This document shows, one piece after another, positions 22,270 through 32,115 of a DNA stretch of 64,000 nucleotides. Location of the stretch: the NCBI GenBank assembly GCA_030220185.1, contig JASPKZ010010276.1, forward strand, positions 915,001 to 979,000, in the 5' to 3' direction. Within the stretch, counting starts at the first letter, position 1. The number at the start of each line of letters is the position of its first letter. Made by a program: the position numbers and the translations under genes. The notes under the pieces are model-generated. The model saw only the letters and a program-made list of their open reading frames with translations, searched no databases and was not told the origin of the DNA. This stretch comes from Diploptera punctata (taxonomy: Eukaryota > Arthropoda > Insecta > Blattodea > Blaberidae).

Positions 22270-22303
22270 GGATAGATACAGGTCAACCTAATATAAAGCG
22301 TGT
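21205..22303 (-). mobile_element. HINE-like composite element, copy 1 (non-autonomous Helentron candidate)
   Basis: Read on the minus strand: terminus ACACGCTTTATATTAG, a (TATC)n run at 22232-22270, about three tandem core repeats of roughly 150-165 bp, a tRNA-Tyr-like module (21637-21724), then a long hairpin with arms 21415-21528 and 21205-21332, ending CTATTATTTATT. A copy of CACGCTTTATTAG-type sequence lies inverted near the 3' end and forms a subterminal inverted repeat with the 5' end (in this copy the inner arm lost part of it). Insertion into LINE-C is without a visible target duplication and within a T-run. This architecture is that described for Helentron-associated elements (HINE, DINE-1, pearl). 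No protein is encoded. Class assignment is inference; the structure is seen. Confidence 0.65.
21637..21724 (-). pseudogene. tRNA-Tyr-like module with apparent intron
   Basis: On the minus strand, GCTC-TGTTGGTA-GAGC forms a perfect D arm. GAACTGTAG holds the GTA anticodon, and TGGTATATAATTTCAG sits where eukaryotic tRNA-Tyr genes carry their intron (after position 37). AATCCATAGGTCGC and then GCTGGTTCGAATCCGGC form a perfect T arm. The acceptor stem is not complementary, so it is not a working tRNA gene. It is part of the HINE-like element. In copy 28058-29472 the anticodon has lost GT; in copy 29473-30375 the T arm is deleted. Confidence 0.7.
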
Positions 22304-22469
22304 AAAATAGTTTTTTTTTGTTTCATTGAAGATATGTTTGTCCCATACTATTCCATTTAGGGCAGATATATCATACTTTCCTGTATTGATCCTGTTTCTT
22401 ATCTCTGTTTCTTGTTTTCCATCTTTAGTAATTTTAATTCCCAATTCTATATATATAATGAATTTATAG

Positions 22470-22618
22470 TATTTTGTATTACTTAAACGTATGTCTGATT
22501 TTGTTTTCTCGTTTTTATTGTTAATTGTTTTATTGTTAATTTTTTGTATAGGCTATTGCCGCTTCATTGAGCAATCTTGCTCTTTGGGGTCTTTGAAGAA
22601 ATAAATAAATAAATAAAT
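22470..22618 (+). mobile_element. LINE 3' UTR fragment with (AAAT)n tail
   Basis: CATTGAGCAATCTTGCTCTT and then GGGGTCTTTGAAG end in (AAAT)n at 22600-22618, the form of a LINE 3' end. No coding part remains. It lies inside the Tigger-type relic. Confidence 0.45.
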
Positions 22619-23767
22619 ATGTTCCGCAAATATGCCCGAATACAGAAACCGCGAGTACGGAATGGTAATTTGTATGGGTATATTGGGGATACGTTCCAAT
22701 ATTTCAGAATAAAATAAAAATTATCAAAATAATTTCAATTAATGAGACAGATTTTGAACAATTTCTATCAATTGCTACTGTCAGATTTAGGCAAGGACTT
22801 AAAGGATTTGGTAATTGTTTCCTGTTTTGACGTTTTCAAAAAGTGTTTCAATTAAGATTGATATTCAGCTGTGGATTCTGTGATAGAATTCCTTATTTTA
22901 TCTTCAGATTTCTTGATTAATTGACATTGAAACAGCGTGATATAGACGCAAACGACTCGCCAACGCGTATAGTAAACGGTCAAGTATATTTCTATTATTA
23001 CTTTAAGCGGAAACACTTTTTTTTTCTCTTCGGTACTAATTTTTCTTTCCTTTTACCCGACATTATAAACTGGGAACAAAGCACAAGAAACACGTGTTAT
23101 TCAATCAAAATTATTGCATGGAAATGGAATGACAAGTTGTAACAAATAATATACCGATAGTGGCGGATGGAGGCATTTATCGAAGTACATATCGGCACGT
23201 GAAATAAGCCATCTTTTAACAATGAATTTTAGGGTTAGTGACAATAAGGTTTGTTTTTTATGTTTATTTGTCCTCTATTTGGTTTGGATCACTATTTGTA
23301 AAAGCCACCATGACACCTGCCTGCAGTAAAAAAATATATATAAAAAATAGTCCCGTTTCATCAGCATTAAAACTGTTGCTTAAGCGAGTATCCTGAAATT
23401 AAAGTATGCAGTTACGGTTTTCGCTCACTAACTACACTTTTGTCCACATACTAAATTTCAATCCACATTACATTGTGTCGTCTTTTAAAACTCTCCAGCC
23501 AACCTGAAGATGCCTTTAAATCGTTATTCTCTAAGGATTTAGCAACAGCTATAGCTTGACTTTGGACCATGGTCCGGAAATTTGGAGATTTTTTTATCGT
23601 GCACTTGTAAAACATTTCTACATAATTTCGTCGATTTCTTTATTTCTTTATTTTTTTTATCTTTCTCTTCTTTTGACAATTTCCTTGCATCCATTCATTC
23701 ATTATTTTGTGTTTCAAACAATCATAAACTTGAGTTTTTCCACATTTAAGTTAAACATAGAATAGAA

Positions 23768-24290
23768 TTGAGTAGCAAAATAATATCATCATTAAATTCC
23801 ATATGGTGGGATAAGCATATTTGGAAAGACACAAAGAAATATATTGGTAAAACATTGGTGGAATCTGTTGCAATGTACGGAAGTGAGGTATGGACAATCA
23901 ATAAGTACTACAAGAATAGACTAATAGCTCTAGAAATGGATTATTTACGAAGAAGTGCCAGAAAGTCTAAATTAGAACGTGTCACAAATAAGGAAATTAG
24001 AAACAAAATGGAAGCAGAAGAAAGCATAACATATGAAAGAATTGAGGAAAAGGAAATAATAAAGTGGTTAGGACATGTTTAAGAATGGAAGATGAGCGAT
24101 GGCCGAAGCAGCTATATGAATGGCATCCTAACAGAAAGAAGAAAAGAGGAAGACCAAGGTTAACATGGAAGGAAAACATGAAGACAGTAATGCAAGCTAG
24201 AGGGCTAAGCATCGAAGATGCCCAAGACCGTAGGCTTTGGAGGTTTGGGCACGGGAAGACGGCAGCAGCTGTAAAAACCCGAAGATAGAT
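23768..24290 (+). mobile_element. LINE-E copy: LINE ORF2 C-terminus
   Basis: The frame reads SLNSIWWDKHIWKDTKK, VAMYGSEVWTINK, LEMDYLRRSARKS and IIKWLGHV, then a stop at 24080. In the next frame it continues LRMEDERWPKQLYEWHPNRK, RGRPRLTW, AQDRRLWRFG and a stop at 24288. One missing T in the GTTTAAG at about 24077 explains the break. The tail is AGATAGATAG. No RT core remains. It is inserted in the Tigger-type relic. Confidence 0.85.
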
Positions 24291-24897
24291 AGAGAAGTTT
24301 AATCATTATTTCGGGCACTGAGTTTTTTTTTTTTTTGTCTTCAATCACTTTCATTTTTTCGTTTAATGACAATGAAACTTATGTTTTAGCCATCTTTATT
24401 CCGTAAATTCAAAACACTATCTGTGAAAGATCGGTCTCAGAACTTAAATTAATTGTAAGATTTTACAGTGCAATGATTATTTTTAAGACAGGTACAGTAT
24501 CTGTATTTCGCAATGTGTGTGCAGTGAAGCCGATAGAAAATTTCAGGTACAGAAAGAATTTACCCGGCAGCAAAAATAATTCTTTGTTTTTTTTTTTTTT
24601 TTGCCTAACGGGTATTCAATGAAGTGGAAACTAATGTATTTCTCTCTGTGTCTTTCGGTTTATATTTTTTTCTGCATGGATTTTATAAAAATATTCTTCC
24701 GTTTCCGCGTTGGACAAATTCCGTTTTCTACAAATTAAATACACGTAAAATTACTGTATTTCGCCAGGAGCAATAAATGTGTTCAAATTGGACAGATTTC
24801 CGCATTATTCACGTTCCGGATTTAACAAGTTTTAATGTATTATTGAAGTAACCAATTATTTCTGACCACTTTCACATGTAATAATAACAAAAATAAT

Positions 24898-25216
24898 AAT
24901 AATAATATCCTCAACTAATGTCCAATCACGGTTAGATGAAGCCCATATATTTATAGAGGTCTATGAAAGAAAAGGGTGGCGGCCGATTTTCACGCCTGAC
25001 GCACCGTCGCAGAGGCGGATGAGTGAAATGAAATGGATGAGATGAGTATGGAGAAAAGGTAGAATGAAATTTGAAGCAGGGGAAAACTGAAGAAACCCGA
25101 AAAAAACCTGCCCAACCTCCGTTTTGTTCATCATGAAACCCATATGAGTGACTGAGACTTGATCTCGAAACCCCAGCGATGAGATGCGAGTGTCTAACCG
25201 CTTGCACCATGAAGCA
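24898..25216 (-). mobile_element. S4 SINE copy 2
   Basis: It shares with 9868-10190 the ATATCCTCAACT start, CACGCCTGACGCACCGTC, GATGAGTATGGAGAAA and GCAGGGGAAAAC. On the minus strand the head is GGTGCAAGCGGTTAGACACT with a GTTTCGAGATCAAG B-box-like part. An (AAT)n run borders the 3' end on the left. Confidence 0.75.
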
Positions 25217-25295
25217 ATTTATTTATAAATAAATAACATAAATATTAATAATACTGTGGGTAAAAATGATTAAAACAAATATATTTACTTTTATT

Positions 25296-25515
25296 TAGCC
25301 TGGTGGTGTTAGACCATGAGGCCTTTTCTTCCACTCACCAGGACAACCATATGTTACATTAGAATATAGCAATCATAATTAACTCTAATATCAAAGACTA
25401 AATTATTTAATCAATAAGGTAAATATCTACAATATTATGATCGATGACATAATAATGTTAAAGATAATTAAAATTAAGACTAAAACTGTACTACATTATG
25501 ATGACTTGTAAAGTG
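25296..25515 (-). mobile_element. LINE-G 3' UTR fragment
   Basis: TTTATTTAGCCTGGTGG and CCACTCACCAGGACAACCAT match the LINE-G ends at 56640 and 43575. Further in, TTAACTCTAATATCAAAGAC and TTAAAATTAAGACTAAAAC also match 56700-56850. The coding part is missing. Confidence 0.75.
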
Positions 25516-26014
25516 CATATATTTTAGAACTGCACATTTTTAGGTGAAACTTTAGGAATAAACATTTTAATTTTTCCAAATTAAGTTCTACTATTTATAT
25601 TGCATGTTAAAATATTATATAACCGGCACATCATGTTTAACTTATCTATTTTTAAAAGTATGCAATTACTAACAGTTATTACCCGCGACTTCGCATGGAA
25701 TTTCAAAAGGAAGAAAAATGGAACCTTTTCACATCAGTCACGTGTCTCAACATATGTCATTTTTCTGCATATAAAAGTGAAGTAGGTGTAAACTAATTTA
25801 AAGTTATGATGGTTGATAATAAATTGATACAGCGAGAGGTTTTATTGTATTGATCTGACATACAGGTTGTTAAATTAGTTCTTTATACCGTGAAAAATAT
25901 ATTCCCATGTAACATAGCTCGAAAACGTGACTTTTCATACAAAATCCATAATCTAATTTGATGATTACTATGGAAATCGAAAGAATACAACGAAGCCATT
26001 TTTTTATCATAGGT
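25516..26014. other. Gene-free stretch with a GC-rich repeat cap
   Basis: Only one recognisable motif: TTACCCGCGACTTCGCATGG at 25679-25698. It resembles the GC-rich caps at 9711, 41693 and 42935 and may mark the end of an old dispersed repeat. Confidence 0.4.
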
Positions 26015-26330
26015 AATGCAACGAGTGATTTCCAAATTATCGATAAATTCGCCACTCACGAAGTGAGGAGTGAATTTATGTAGAGAATTTGGAAATCAAG
26101 CGTGGCATTTGTTAGGACTATTTAACGAATACAATTAAGCTGTTTACTCACAAATAATTATTTAAATACAGTTATTTTAAAATGTTTAATGTAAATGGCG
26201 ATGTTTGAAAACTAATGGGAAACATGTTTCATTTCTTCATCACTGCAACCAGATCATGTTTATTGCCAAACAGAATCGCAATATTATAAGATTGCACCCT
26301 AGTGGAGAAAAAATGAAACACATCATTACA
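26015..26330 (+). repeat. Dispersed repeat R7, copy 2, with terminal hairpin
   Basis: This is the inverse partner of 18860-19195. Its left end folds: GAGTGATTTCCAAATT at 26024-26039 pairs with AATTTGGAAATCAAG at 26082-26096. Inside it, ATAAATTCGCCACTCAC pairs with GTGAGGAGTGAATTTAT. No coding capacity. Confidence 0.65.
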
Positions 26331-27439
26331 GGTTATTAATTCATTTCTGACGTCCTATGATGTAAATATGTCAATTATATTTTCTCTGCAACGTTAATTC
26401 ATGGGAAATAATAAAGTTTAAGAAAGTGCAAACAGTGGTTTATTATTTTTATGGTATAATCAATTGCTACGATTGTTTTTTCTATTATATCTCGCAAGCA
26501 GAATCTGGTTACATTCGTGCACTATATATACAATCTGGGAGCCACATGATGTAGTGAAAGCGAGAAAATGAAAGTGATAAAATCGAGGTGAAAACTACTG
26601 TGATTGATTGTAAATCAAAATTCATTGAAATGTGATTGGTCATTGACTGTCATTTGGAGCATGATTTAAATAGTCCCTCTAAAATATTTTTTAATCAAGA
26701 TGAAAAGTAATCTATGTCCTTTTATGGGATTCAGTCACCTCCCTGCCAAATTAAAACCTGTTTGGTGGACCTAACAGACCAACTCATTTTCATTTTTAAC
26801 TAATACTCGACGTGCGTTGCCACGCCTAAATAAATTAAATACTAAAGGTTAATTAAATTACATGGTATACGCTGAGACGAACTAAACATGGTTGCTAGTC
26901 AGTTTTTAATTTCGGATTTCGGATAAACCTACACTTCTAATTGTCGGATTTCGCTCATTTTTTGAAAATACCTACCTCGGCCTATTTTAATAGGTTATAC
27001 TGAGTTTCGTTGTGAAACATAAAAAATTGTGACCGCTAGAGCGATTTTTCAACTTTCACTTCAGATGAATAAATATAAATAAGGAGAAAATTAGGTACAA
27101 GCTGATATAGAGCAGGAAGATTAACAAATGACCATGTATTTGTGATCAAATAAATTAGGTCAGATATAAAAGATACAAGAATTAAGACATGTACATTTTA
27201 TATTGATTAATTTTCTAAAATGTGATAGTGTACCGTTGTGTAATAATGGAATGTGTAAGAAGATTAAGAAAGTAAAGGAGTTTCAATATCTGCAATGCGA
27301 AATATGATTATGGCGCAATATCTAAAATAAAAACAGAAAAATGCGCATGATATTTTGGTCACAAAAATCTGTCGATGGTGTAGTATGTCTTCCATGTTAT
27401 TCAAAGATAGATAATAATGTATGATATTGTCTTTAAAAT
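26331..27439. other. AT-rich gene-free stretch
   Basis: Contains a GC-rich cap, CTCGACGTGCGTTGCCACGC, at about 26807-26826, similar to 41877-41892. Nothing else recognised. Confidence 0.4.
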
Positions 27440-28030
27440 GTAAATTAGAAGTTACCGATAACACTGAGCAACAAAAAAATAAACTTTATTTTTGTCTCAG
27501 AAAAAAAAATGTGATTCTGATAGCATTTTTTCTCCTGCATTCAAATATGACACCGGGTTTTCTCCAACACGCAAAAAGGTTTCCGAGAGACAGGTTTTTA
27601 AAATTTGAAACACTTTAATATTTTCTACATGCGTAACTACACAATATTCGAACATTCGGACTCACCTAGAAAGTAAGAAATTACAATTTTCTGCTATATT
27701 TCGCCTGTGGAGCATCCCTCGTGATGGTTCAACAATAGTCTGCCAGCAAATTAGGATTCCATTTGCCTTGATCTCTTTTCCATATCTGAAATTTCCTGAT
27801 GAAAGTGTTCCCCGTGCTCATCGCTCAATGGACAAATGGACTAAAAAACATTTATTAACAAATAATTATTTAAACCCATTAATTGAAATTGAAATAAACT
27901 GTAGGTGATGGATAAATTCTGAATACATATTTGAAAACACGATAAGAAAACTGGAATAAGTACATATACTCATGAGAAAAAAATCATGTTGGCCAGTGTA
28001 AGCAAAAAGTCTTTGTTTTTTCTTCCGAGT
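27440..28030 (-). mobile_element. Transposon-type repeat R8, copy 1, with C-terminal coding relic
   Basis: It is about 590 bp and matches 49995-50580 in opposite orientation. The minus strand at about 27845-27685 reads SDEHGEHFHQEISDMEKR. After a frameshift it gives the equivalent of KWNPNLLADYCW and RDAPQAKYSRKS, then a stop. From memory, this HGExFHQDI...LADYCW ending occurs in many uncharacterised transposon-borne arthropod proteins; I cannot name the family. The 3' flank has an AATAAA-type signal near 27480. Confidence 0.6.
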
Positions 28031-28109
28031 AATACCTTGACCTTTGTTTCCCTTTTTACACGCTTTATATTAGCTTGACCTGTATCTATCTATCTATCTA
28101 TCTATCTAA

Positions 28110-28745
28110 CTGAATTTTTCATCGCGTTTTTCACCCACTTAAAATAATTGGATCGACTTGAAATTTTGTATACTTGTAAAGGACCCGTGACAATACAATG
28201 ATTTCATATTTATTTTCTAAAATCCTGGCCAGAATCATCAGAAAATCAAAAAAAGTATTTTTGTATTTATGTAACGGAATTTTTGAAACGGATTTTCACC
28301 CACTTAGAAACACAGGCTAGACTTGAAACTTTGTATACTTGTAAAGGACCCGTGACAATGCAATAATTTCATATTCATTTTCTAAAATCCTGGCCAGAAT
28401 CATCAGAAAATCAAAAAAAGCGTTTTTGTATTTATGTAACGGAATTTTTGAACCCGATTTTCACCCACTTAGAGACATTGGACCTACTTGAAACTTTGTA
28501 TACTTGTAAAGAACCCGTGGCAATACAATAATTTCATATTTATTTTCTAAAATCCTGGCCAGAATCATCATAAAATCAAAAAAAGTGTTTTTGTATTTAT
28601 GTAACGGAATCTTTGAACACGATTTTCACCCACTTAGAAGCATTGGATCAACTTGCAACTTTGTATACTTGTAAAGGACCCGTGACACTACAATAATTTC
28701 ATATTTTATTTCTAAATTCCTGGCCAGAATCATCAGAAAAATAAA
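28110..28745 (+). repeat. 165 bp tandem core repeats (4 units)
   Basis: Each unit contains GATTTTCACCCACTTA, ACTTGTAAAGGACCCGTGAC and ATCCTGGCCAGAATCATCA. The same unit occurs twice at about 29511-29830 and about three times at 21790-22235 (minus). Confidence 0.9.
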
Positions 28746-28803
28746 AACATTAAAACTGGTATAATGGGTTACGAACTTGTCGACTTTTTAATCAATCGTT
28801 GTC

Positions 28804-28887
28804 AGAGCTCAGTTGGTAGAGCGGTGAACTAGTGGTATATATAATTTCAGTAATCCATAGGTCTCTGGTTCGAATCCGGCTGGGGAG
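28804..28887 (+). pseudogene. tRNA-Tyr-like module in HINE-like copy 2
   Basis: It has D arm GCTCAGTTGGTAGAGC, GAACTAGTGG (GT of the anticodon lost), the intron-like TATATATAATTTCAG and AATCCATAGG, then T arm CTGGTTCGAATCCGGC. It is not expected to make a functional tRNA. Confidence 0.65.
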
Positions 28888-28991
28888 GATTTTTTTTTAG
28901 AAGAGTAATAATTTTAGCTCATACTACAATAGTATGGAATTTAAATATATTTACATTCTTATTTTATTCTGTAAAATATTAAAAAATAAAA

Positions 28992-29472
28992 AATAAATAA
29001 TAGTTTTAAAAAACTAAAACAGCACGCTTTATTAGAAAACCGAACTCAAAAATGAAAAATAATTTTAATTTCCAACACGCTTGGGATAAATTTAAAGTGG
29101 TCAACAAAAAAATCTTCTCCAACACATATAGAATAAAACTAGAATTGTCAACAAAAAGAAAATAATTTTACCATCAAAAGCGTGGGGTGCCTTTTATGAT
29201 GTTTACATGTTCTTCTTAGAGACTTCACTTTTACCAATATCTGTTTATTATCAAATATATTAATTGATATAGAGCACCCCACGCTTTTGATGGTAAAATT
29301 ATGTTCTTTTTGTTGATAATTCTAGTTTTATTCTATATGTGTTGGAGAAGATTTTTTTGTTGACCACTTTAAATTTATCCCAAGCGTGTTGGAAATTAAA
29401 ATTATTTTTCATTTTTGAGTTCGGTTTTCTAATAAAGCGTGCTGTTTTAGTTTTTTAAAACTATTATTTATT
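28992..29472. repeat. Large hairpin: 199 bp arms, 83 bp loop
   Basis: Left arm 28992-29190 and right arm 29274-29472 are almost perfect reverse complements. They run from AATAAATAATAG / CTATTATTTATT inward to AAAGCGTGGGGTGC / GCACCCCACGCTTT. It forms the 3' end of the HINE-like element. Confidence 0.9.
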
Positions 29473-30375
29473 ACACGCTTTATATTAGCTTGATCTGTAT
29501 ATATCTATCTATCTCTCTATCCCTCTATCTATGTAACAGAATCTTTCAACGCGATTTTCACCCACTTAAAACCATTGGATCGACTTGAAACTTTGAATAC
29601 TTGTAAAGGACCCGTGACAATATAATAATTTCATATTTGTTTTCTAAAATCCTGGCCAGAATCAGCAGAAAATAAAAAAGTGTCTTTGTATCTATGTAAC
29701 GGAATCTTTGAACACGATTTTCACCCACTTAGAAACATTGGATCGACTTAAAACTTTGTATACTTGTAAAGGATCCGTGATAAAACAGCACTTCCATATT
29801 TTGTTTCCAAAATCCTGGCCAGAATCACCATAAAATCAAAAAAAATTAAAACTGGTATAATAGGTTGCGAACTTGTCGACTTTTTAGTCAATCGTTGTAC
29901 GAGCTCAGTTGGTAGAACGGTGAATTCTAGTGGTATATAATTTCAGTAATCCATAATGAAAAATATTCTTAATTTCCATTATGCTTGGAATAAAATTAAA
30001 GTGGTCAATAAAAAAATCGTCTCCAACGCATATACAATAAAAGTAGAGTTATCAACAGAAAGAAAATAATTTTACGATCAAAAGCGTGGGGTGCTTTTTA
30101 TGATTTTTACATTTTCTTCTTAGAGACTTTACTTTTACCAATATCTGTTTATTATCAAATATATTAATTGATATAGAGCACCCCACACTTTTTATGGTAA
30201 AATTATTTTCTTTTTGTTGATAACTCTAGTTTTATTCTATATGTGTTGGAGATGATTTTTTTATTGACCACTTTAATTTTCTCCCAAGCGTGTTGGAAAT
30301 TAATATTATTGTTCATTTTTTAGTTCAGTTTTCTAATGAAGCGTGTTGTTTTATTTTTTAAAACTATTATTTATT
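29473..30375 (+). mobile_element. HINE-like composite element, copy 3 (shortened), head-to-tail with copy 2
   Basis: ACACGCTTTATATTAGCTTG begins at the very base after copy 2's CTATTATTTATT. A TATC-like run, two core repeats (about 29511 and 29696) and the first half of the tRNA-Tyr-like module (to 29955) follow. There the sequence jumps into the hairpin, deleting the T arm and the outer part of the left arm. Arms 29957-30092 and about 30177-30340 remain. It ends CTATTATTTATT at 30375. Confidence 0.65.
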
Positions 30376-30924
30376 ACCTTTAACATCAGTATAAAATGAA
30401 TGAGTTTTATAATGTTGAATCATAATTAATACATATATTTTGTTTTTATTTTACGAATGACATGGGAATTTAAAGTTCAAAATTGAATGTAAAAAGGGTA
30501 GCGTTGTCGGAATGATACGCACTTAGGATAATTACGTTCCAGCAGTATCGCATGTTTATTTCATTAAGACAAATGGGCTGAAAGGAAATGTGTTTGGGAA
30601 TAGACAGGTGCTTGAAACTATTGTGAATAAAGTGCATCGCTCCTGGTGATTAACATGCAAGGAACGTGAAAATGTACAGGTGATGTTCTTTTCATGTCTT
30701 CGCACATTAACTCCAGTAGTTTACCTTGAAGAGTTGTTACACATTTACTTCGGTAAGCTGTCACATTATGCTAAGATCTCTTCATACAGTAAAATGACTT
30801 CCAACATATTTTACCTATTATAAGATTAAAATTGTCTTGCTTCAAACTTTTTACACAAAATTAACTTCTTCTCCGTCGTATTTTAACTTCTCGTCTCATA
30901 TGTACTTTTACGTACCCCATGTCA
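30376..30924. other. Gene-free stretch
   Basis: No family motif or repeat structure recognised. Confidence 0.4.
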
Positions 30925-31012
30925 TCTGGGCCTGAAAATGACACGACCTTTCGGAAGTATAATTTATAAACTTTGGATCAGATACATACTTTTTTGACCA
31001 CACAAGGATTTT
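30925..31012 (-). mobile_element. S6 SINE fragment
   Basis: GACACGACCTTTCGGAAG, GGATCAGATACATACTTTT and GACCACACAAGG correspond to 1665-1735 and 59550-59610. Confidence 0.5.
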
Positions 31013-31014
31013 TT

Positions 31015-32115
31015 TATGTTTTTATTTTTATTTATTTTACCTGATGGAGTTAAGACCCTCTACTCCATCAAGGTTAAATTATAGATACATAAGGACTTTA
31101 TTAGACTAAGGTCAAGATACATACAATGTTATTTACAAATATGAGTCGCACGGGCAGTAAGCCGTACGTGCTGTTGATATTCCGTTACAATAAGTTAATG
31201 TTTGGTAATAATATACTTAAAACAAAAAAGAAAACACAATAATATTACAATTACATTATACATTAACTTGGTTATGTAGAATTATTAAGAATTAATGGTA
31301 TTGCAATTTAACGTATTTATTTATTGATGAATGAGTATAGTTCTTGTTTTCCGCATTTTGTCCAGAAATGTACCTAAGCTTATCCAATTTTCTGGACTTA
31401 CCAATAACTCGTAGCATGCCAATCTTTCACGATTTGAATTTAGAAATATTTCCGGTAATAACTGACGCCTCCAATATTCCAAATCGTTACATTTTCCTAA
31501 TATATGTATCTCGTCTTCAAAGCTCCCGCACATTGGACATATTCGCATATCGTGATCGTCGCTAATTTTTTTTTTAATTTCCATGCTCCTAACCTGAACC
31601 AAGCAAGCCCTGCTCTCTTTAAATCCTAGATTGCATATATAGGATTCGTTTCCCCAAACTTGTTTTAGGTCAAACTGTGAGCGTTTTCCGGACATTCGGC
31701 CAAAATATTTTGTTGGTTTATATCTAAGTACATTCTCCTTCTTTTTCTCCACACATTCTTGCGATGGTTAAATTATAGATATAATAACAATTATTCATTA
31801 TCTACACGTTGATTAATAATGCATATTAGGCATAGGCTACACAATATAGAGTTGACAAGGACAAAAAAAATAATAATGATAATTTGATTAAGTAATTGGA
31901 TCGGTAAAGAAAGTGTAAAATATTAAAGAATAGTAAAAGTATACATGAAATACGGTTATATATTATATTGTCTAAGGAAATATTTGGTGAGCTTGTTTGT
32001 TTCAACTGTTTTTGAGTCGGGCATTCCTTGATATACGAGGGGAGGGAATTCCAGAGTCGGGTGACTGAAACAAGGAAGATATTCGATGTAGAGGAACATC
32101 TAGAGTTAAAATAGC
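31015..32115 (-). mobile_element. LINE-G copy (C-terminus and 3' UTR), split by LINE-I
   Basis: The 3' end TTTATTTTACCTGATGGAG (complement strand) at 31030-31048 matches LINE-G. The other piece, 31782-32115, reads on the minus strand FLVSVTRLWNSLPSYIKECP, the RLWNSLP C-terminal signature of CR1/Jockey-group LINEs. Between them is the 678 bp LINE-I insertion, flanked by the 16 bp direct repeat GGTTAAATTATAGATA (31072-31087, 31766-31781). Confidence 0.75.
31088..31765 (-). mobile_element. LINE-I copy: C-terminus with CCHC-type knuckle
   Basis: The minus frame of 143 codons ends in CPMCGSFEDEIHILGKC, a C-x2-C...H-x4-C arrangement of the kind at the C-terminus of R1/Jockey/I-type LINE proteins. 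Upstream is YFGRMSGKRSQFDLKQVWG. A stop after TRTILIHQ leads to about 235 bp of 3' UTR. RT and RNase H are missing through 5' truncation. It has a 16 bp target duplication and sits inside LINE-G. Confidence 0.8.

Larger units (their letters stand above)
20700..22450 (-). mobile_element. LINE-C copy 2, split by the HINE-like element
   Basis: Two pieces, 20700-21204 and 22304-22450, align continuously to LINE-C copy 1 at 8290-7800 and 7795-7650. The 3' piece encodes SRKDKIRNSYIKEKMQVQYS, with Lys where copy 1 has a stop. RRMEEGRLPK and the GRKKKGRPNITW region follow. The (ATT)n tail lies at about 20705-20735. The LINE sequence breaks in an A-run (T-run on its own strand) where the 1099 bp element 21205-22303 is inserted. 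Confidence 0.85.
20442..24837 (-). mobile_element. pogo/Tigger-type DNA transposon relic with nested insertions
   Basis: Terminal inverted repeats: CAGTAAAACTTGCTCAAAGC at 20442 and the complement of CATTAAAACTTGTTAAATCC ending at 24837. Each is bordered outside by TA (20440-20441, 24838-24839), the target duplication expected for the IS630/Tc1/mariner-pogo group. On the minus strand at about 23560-23330 the sequence reads ALAIAKSLENNDLKASSGWL, then ESFKRRHNV, then FNADETGLFF. This is the CENP-B-type DNA-binding and first catalytic Asp region of Tigger/pogo transposases. Many stops make it inactive. LINE-C (itself split by a HINE-like unit), a short LINE 3' end and LINE-E are inserted in it. 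Confidence 0.75.
28058..29472 (+). mobile_element. HINE-like composite element, copy 2
   Basis: It starts ACACGCTTTATATTAGCTTG after a T-run, then has (TATC)n at 28081-28108. Four core repeats follow with a 165 bp period (GTAACGGAAT at 28271, 28436 and 28601; the first unit starts at about 28110). A tRNA-Tyr-like module lies at 28804-28887, and a hairpin has two 199 bp arms (28992-29190, 29274-29472) around an 83 bp loop. The inverted CTAATAAAGCGTGCTG near the 3' end pairs with the 5' terminus as a subterminal repeat. It ends CTATTATTTATT, directly followed by copy 3. No protein is encoded, so enzymes must come in trans. Helentron-type is inference. Confidence 0.65.

Noticed and set aside
28804..28887. 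Functional tRNA-Tyr gene
   Set aside because: The acceptor stem does not pair, the anticodon is damaged in this copy, and the module is repeated inside a mobile element.
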